Shown: one piece after another, positions 57,701 through 60,075 of the stretch
Layout of the letters: each line of letters starts with the position of its first letter
Position numbering within the stretch: position 1 is the stretch's first letter
Source: Acanthamoeba lenticulata
Lineage: Eukaryota > Discosea > Longamoebia > Acanthamoebidae
Length of the DNA stretch: 60,075 bases
Reading direction: 5' to 3'
Assembly (NCBI GenBank): GCA_002179805.1
Contig: NAVB01000953.1
Location: forward strand, 1-60,075
Made by a program: the position numbers and the translations under genes
The notes under the pieces: generated by a model
Databases searched by the model: none
What the model was told of the DNA's origin: nothing
Seen by the model: the letters and a program-made list of their open reading frames with translations, nothing else

Positions 57701-58433
57701 CTACAAAAGGTCGAGTTGTGCTTGCTCGTTGAGCGACTGAAGGCGATCGGCATAGATCTCGGCCAGCGCTTGTTGCACCAGCACCATCGTCTCCTCTGGT
57801 GAAGGCCCCGATGATACCACCACTGTGAGTGGTGCACGATGGCTGAGGGCACACAGCACGGTGGGTACGAGCTGCTCGTACCGGCCCAGGCCCGGGTTGC
57901 TTGCAAAGCCTGAGCAGCCTGCTGGTTCTGCTTCTCCAGCTCTTGGAGGCGCTTGAGCTGCTCGGGCTTGGTCGAGTTGATCCCCGGTAGCGAATCGATG
58001 AGCATGTCCACTTCTGCAGGTGCAAAGCAATCTATTAGGGCCCGAGAGAGCTTCCCACTTGAGGGTAAAGGGTACCCTTGACGTTGTTGAGGAGAAGAGC
58101 GGCCATGTTGGCAGCCTCATTCTCCATAATCTCAACCGTTGGGCCGGTGGGCACCGGTGGCGGGGCGGCTTCTGGCATGGAAGGCAAGACGGGCAGAACT
58201 GGCCCATCCGCGTTGACACTCCCTCCATTGACGACAATCTTGGGGTTTGGCGCGGCTCGGTTAAGATGCTTGAACTCATCAAAGGGCAGAGGCGGGGCAT
58301 CCTGCTGCAGGATGCCGATGAAGGTATAGAATTTCTCGCCTAGACCATCGATTTTGTCTTGGAGCTGCGTCACTCTGTCCGTCACCGCCTCCAGGGGCAC
58401 TTGTGCCGCTTCTGGTGGTCGTGGCGCATCCAT
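57701..58433 (-). CDS. MED21: Mediator subunit 21 (MED21)
   Basis: Minus strand, ATG 58433 to TAG 57701-57703, three exons. The N terminus follows MED21/Srb7: VTDRVTQLQDKIDGLGEKFY, TFIGILQQDAPPLPF. After a Pro-rich insertion come EIMENEAANMAALLL and then DMLIDSLPGINST, the family's second hallmark, and the coiled-coil EQLKRLQELEKQNQQAAQAL. The last exon is ETMVLVQQALAEIYADRL. Mediator links transcription factors to RNA polymerase II; MED21 is an essential middle-module subunit pairing with MED7. The insertion between the N-terminal block and the DMLIDSLP block (about 60 residues) is longer than in animals. It is convergent with the ankyrin-like gene. Confidence 0.88.
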
Positions 58434-58501
58434 CGATCTTCCTCTTTTGACCAAAGAAAATGGTCCACAAAACAAAGTTTATTCATTCTTTTCTTCTGCT
58501 C
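58434..58501. promoter_or_regulatory. 68-base divergent promoter, MED21 (-) and adenine deaminase (+)
   Basis: Only 68 bases separate the two ATGs, the shortest such gap in the window. It holds AAACAAAGTTTATTCATTC, an AT-rich core, which may serve both genes. The 5' UTRs must be very short. Confidence 0.55.
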
Positions 58502-60072
58502 ATGGCCAACGAGACGACGACCAGCCTAAGCCTGCGCGAGGCCTGCCTCACCGTGCCCAAGGCGGAGCTTCACCTCCACATCGAGGTGTGTAGTTCGTCG
58601 TGGTGGTCTGCCCTAAACTCCCCCGCCAAAGACGGCATTTTGTGAGCTCACTGTGTTGGGCAGGGCACGCTGGAGCCGGAGCTCATGTTCAAGCTGGCCC
58701 AGCGGAACGGGGTGAAGCTGGACCACGCCTCCCTCGACGAGGCGCACCAGGCACGCGAGCACTTTGCCAATCTGTCTGCCTTCCTGGACCTCTATTACCA
58801 GGGCACGTGCACGCGAGTACTACTCGACTTGTGCACAGGACACGACAAACTCACTGGCCACCATCTCGTGCATAACAGGCGCCCAGGTGCTGCAGACAGA
58901 AGAGGACTTTTACGAGCTGACCCGCGCCTACTTGGCCCGCAGCAAGGCGCAAGGCCTGGTCCACGCCGACATCTTCGTCGATCCGCAGACGCACGTCCAG
59001 CGCAATGTCTCCTGCGCCACCGTGTTCAACGGTTCGCGTCTGCTGTCCACCCTTTTCATGAACCTCTTGTCGTCGCGTCCTCCCGAGACCTGGCATGACA
59101 CCATCACCACACGCACAGGCTTGCGCCGGGCGTTCGAGGAGGAGAAGGACGTGACGTGCGTCTTGATCGTGTGCTTCTTGCGAGACCGGGGCGAGGCCGA
59201 AGCCCTCGACCTGCTCGAGCATATCGTGCCCTACATCACGTACGTAAGCGACCTTAAGCCGCGGCCCTTCCTCGCCGGTGTAGTCAACGCGTCCTCACGA
59301 AGAAGCTCCTCCTCGCCTCTCAGCTCAGGACTTGTGCGCGGGGTTGGGCTCGACTCGGCCGAGGTGGGCAACCCGCCGAGCAAATTCACGCGCGTCTTTG
59401 CCCGCGCGCACGAGCTCGGCCTCCACCGCGTGGCTCACGCCGGTACCCCACCGAGCATCTTCCACCTCTGCCCTCCCTTCGCTCGCTCACTGTCGTCCAC
59501 AGGCGAAGAGGGCCCAGCGAGCTACGTGTGGGAAGCCCTCAAGGACCTGGGCGTGGTGCGGCCCGCCTCCTGCCTCCTCTGGCCTTTCGCCTCGATCTTG
59601 ATGGATGTCGTGTCATTGGGGGAGGGCAGGAACGCATTGATCACGGCGTCCGGTGCATGGAGGACCCGGCCCTTGTGGAGCACCTGCGCGAGCGGCGCCT
59701 GCCGCTCACCGTGTGCCCGTCGAGCAACGTCCGCCTGCGCGTGTTCCCCTCACTCGCGCAGTCCAACATCGGCGAGATCATCCGGTCCGGCCTCACGGTG
59801 CGTTTTCTTCCACATTACATGTTGTTGTCATTGTGGGCTCAGACGCTGGTCGTGCGCAGGTGACGCTCAACTCAGACGATCCGGCCTACTTTGGCGGAGC
59901 CTACGTGGGCGACAACTACGTGATGGTGGCCGAGACCTTTGGGCTCACGCTGGCCGACGTGGAGCGGCTCGCCCGCAACTCGCTCGAGGCTTCGTTCGCC
60001 CCAGAGGACGTGCGTCAGCGCCACCTCGGCCTGCTTGACGCCTGGAAGCTCAAGCACCTCGGCTCCTCTTGA
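58502..60072 (+). CDS. Adenine deaminase-like enzyme of the adenosine deaminase family
   Basis: ATG 58502, about eight exons, TGA 60070-60072. Landmarks: AELHLHIEGTLEPELMFKLA (metal-binding His-x-His; substrate loop), ADIFVDPQTH, RVAHAGEEGPASYV (metal His and catalytic Glu, joined across an intron), ERIDHGVRC (His and Asp) and VTLNSDDPAYFGG (metal-binding Asp pair). HIEGTLEPEL and NSDDPAYFGG are closer to the adenine deaminase branch (yeast Aah1, bacterial Ade) than to classical adenosine deaminase. It would salvage adenine to hypoxanthine in the cytosol. All active-site residues are present. It runs to within three bases of the window end. Confidence 0.9.
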
Positions 60073-60075
60073 AGC

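Overview
The window looks like nuclear DNA of a free-living amoeba, most probably Acanthamoeba or a close relative. The coding sequence is GC-rich. The genes are packed tightly on both strands and cut by many short introns (about 50-100 bases), while introns and gaps turn AT-rich or become simple repeats. The 5S rRNA at 29253-29371 looks like the Acanthamoeba 5S RNA as I remember it. The gene set is that of an ordinary eukaryote plus the large receptor kinases and multi-domain proteins usual in this lineage. The assignment is by recognition only; no search was run.

Layout. 1-9341: end of a membrane protein, a tiny Cys/His protein, a CHTOP-like RNA-export factor, a ten-exon CtBP-type dehydrogenase, a secreted Ser/Pro-repeat protein (-), a mitochondrial carrier (-) and the copper chaperone SCO1 (+). 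9479-20068: an ABCG half-transporter (-), prefoldin subunit 2 (-), a kinesin with a C-terminal PH domain (+) and a RING/TRAF zinc-finger protein (+). 20180-27340 (-): a 7-kb receptor with two phosphate-binding-protein-like ectodomains, an EGF module, a membrane span, a TKL kinase, a degenerate nucleotide-cyclase domain and a second TKL kinase. 27734-32470: a DUF1445/D-glutamate-cyclase-like enzyme (-), the 5S rRNA (+), a disrupted LRAT-like gene (-) and the ribosome-biogenesis J-protein DNAJC21 (-). 32677-38987: VPS41 and a purple-acid-phosphatase-like enzyme, both (+). 39080-39361: two tRNA-like Pol III units (-). 39440-46371: a six-Kazal secreted inhibitor (-), an ERGIC-53-like lectin (-) and an unknown coiled-coil protein (+). 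46372-60072: a PH-SAM-LRR protein (+), MAPK15/ERK7 (+), UVSSA (-), an ankyrin-like repeat protein (+), MED21 (-) and an adenine deaminase (+).

There are no operons. Several gene pairs are divergent with very short gaps (MED21/adenine deaminase 68 bases, UVSSA/ankyrin 176, prefoldin/kinesin 193, DNAJC21/VPS41 206) and probably share promoters. Functionally the window mixes secretory-pathway genes (VPS41, ERGIC-53-like, Kazal, phosphatase), transcription and RNA factors (CtBP, CHTOP, MED21, UVSSA) and signalling genes (receptor kinase, MAPK15, PH-SAM-LRR).

Most worth a second look: the receptor kinase with bacterial-type binding domains and an altered cyclase site, the paired tRNA-like units with unusually long stems and a non-canonical anticodon arm, the kinesin combining a kinesin-1-like motor with a PH tail, and the twice frame-shifted LRAT-like gene.
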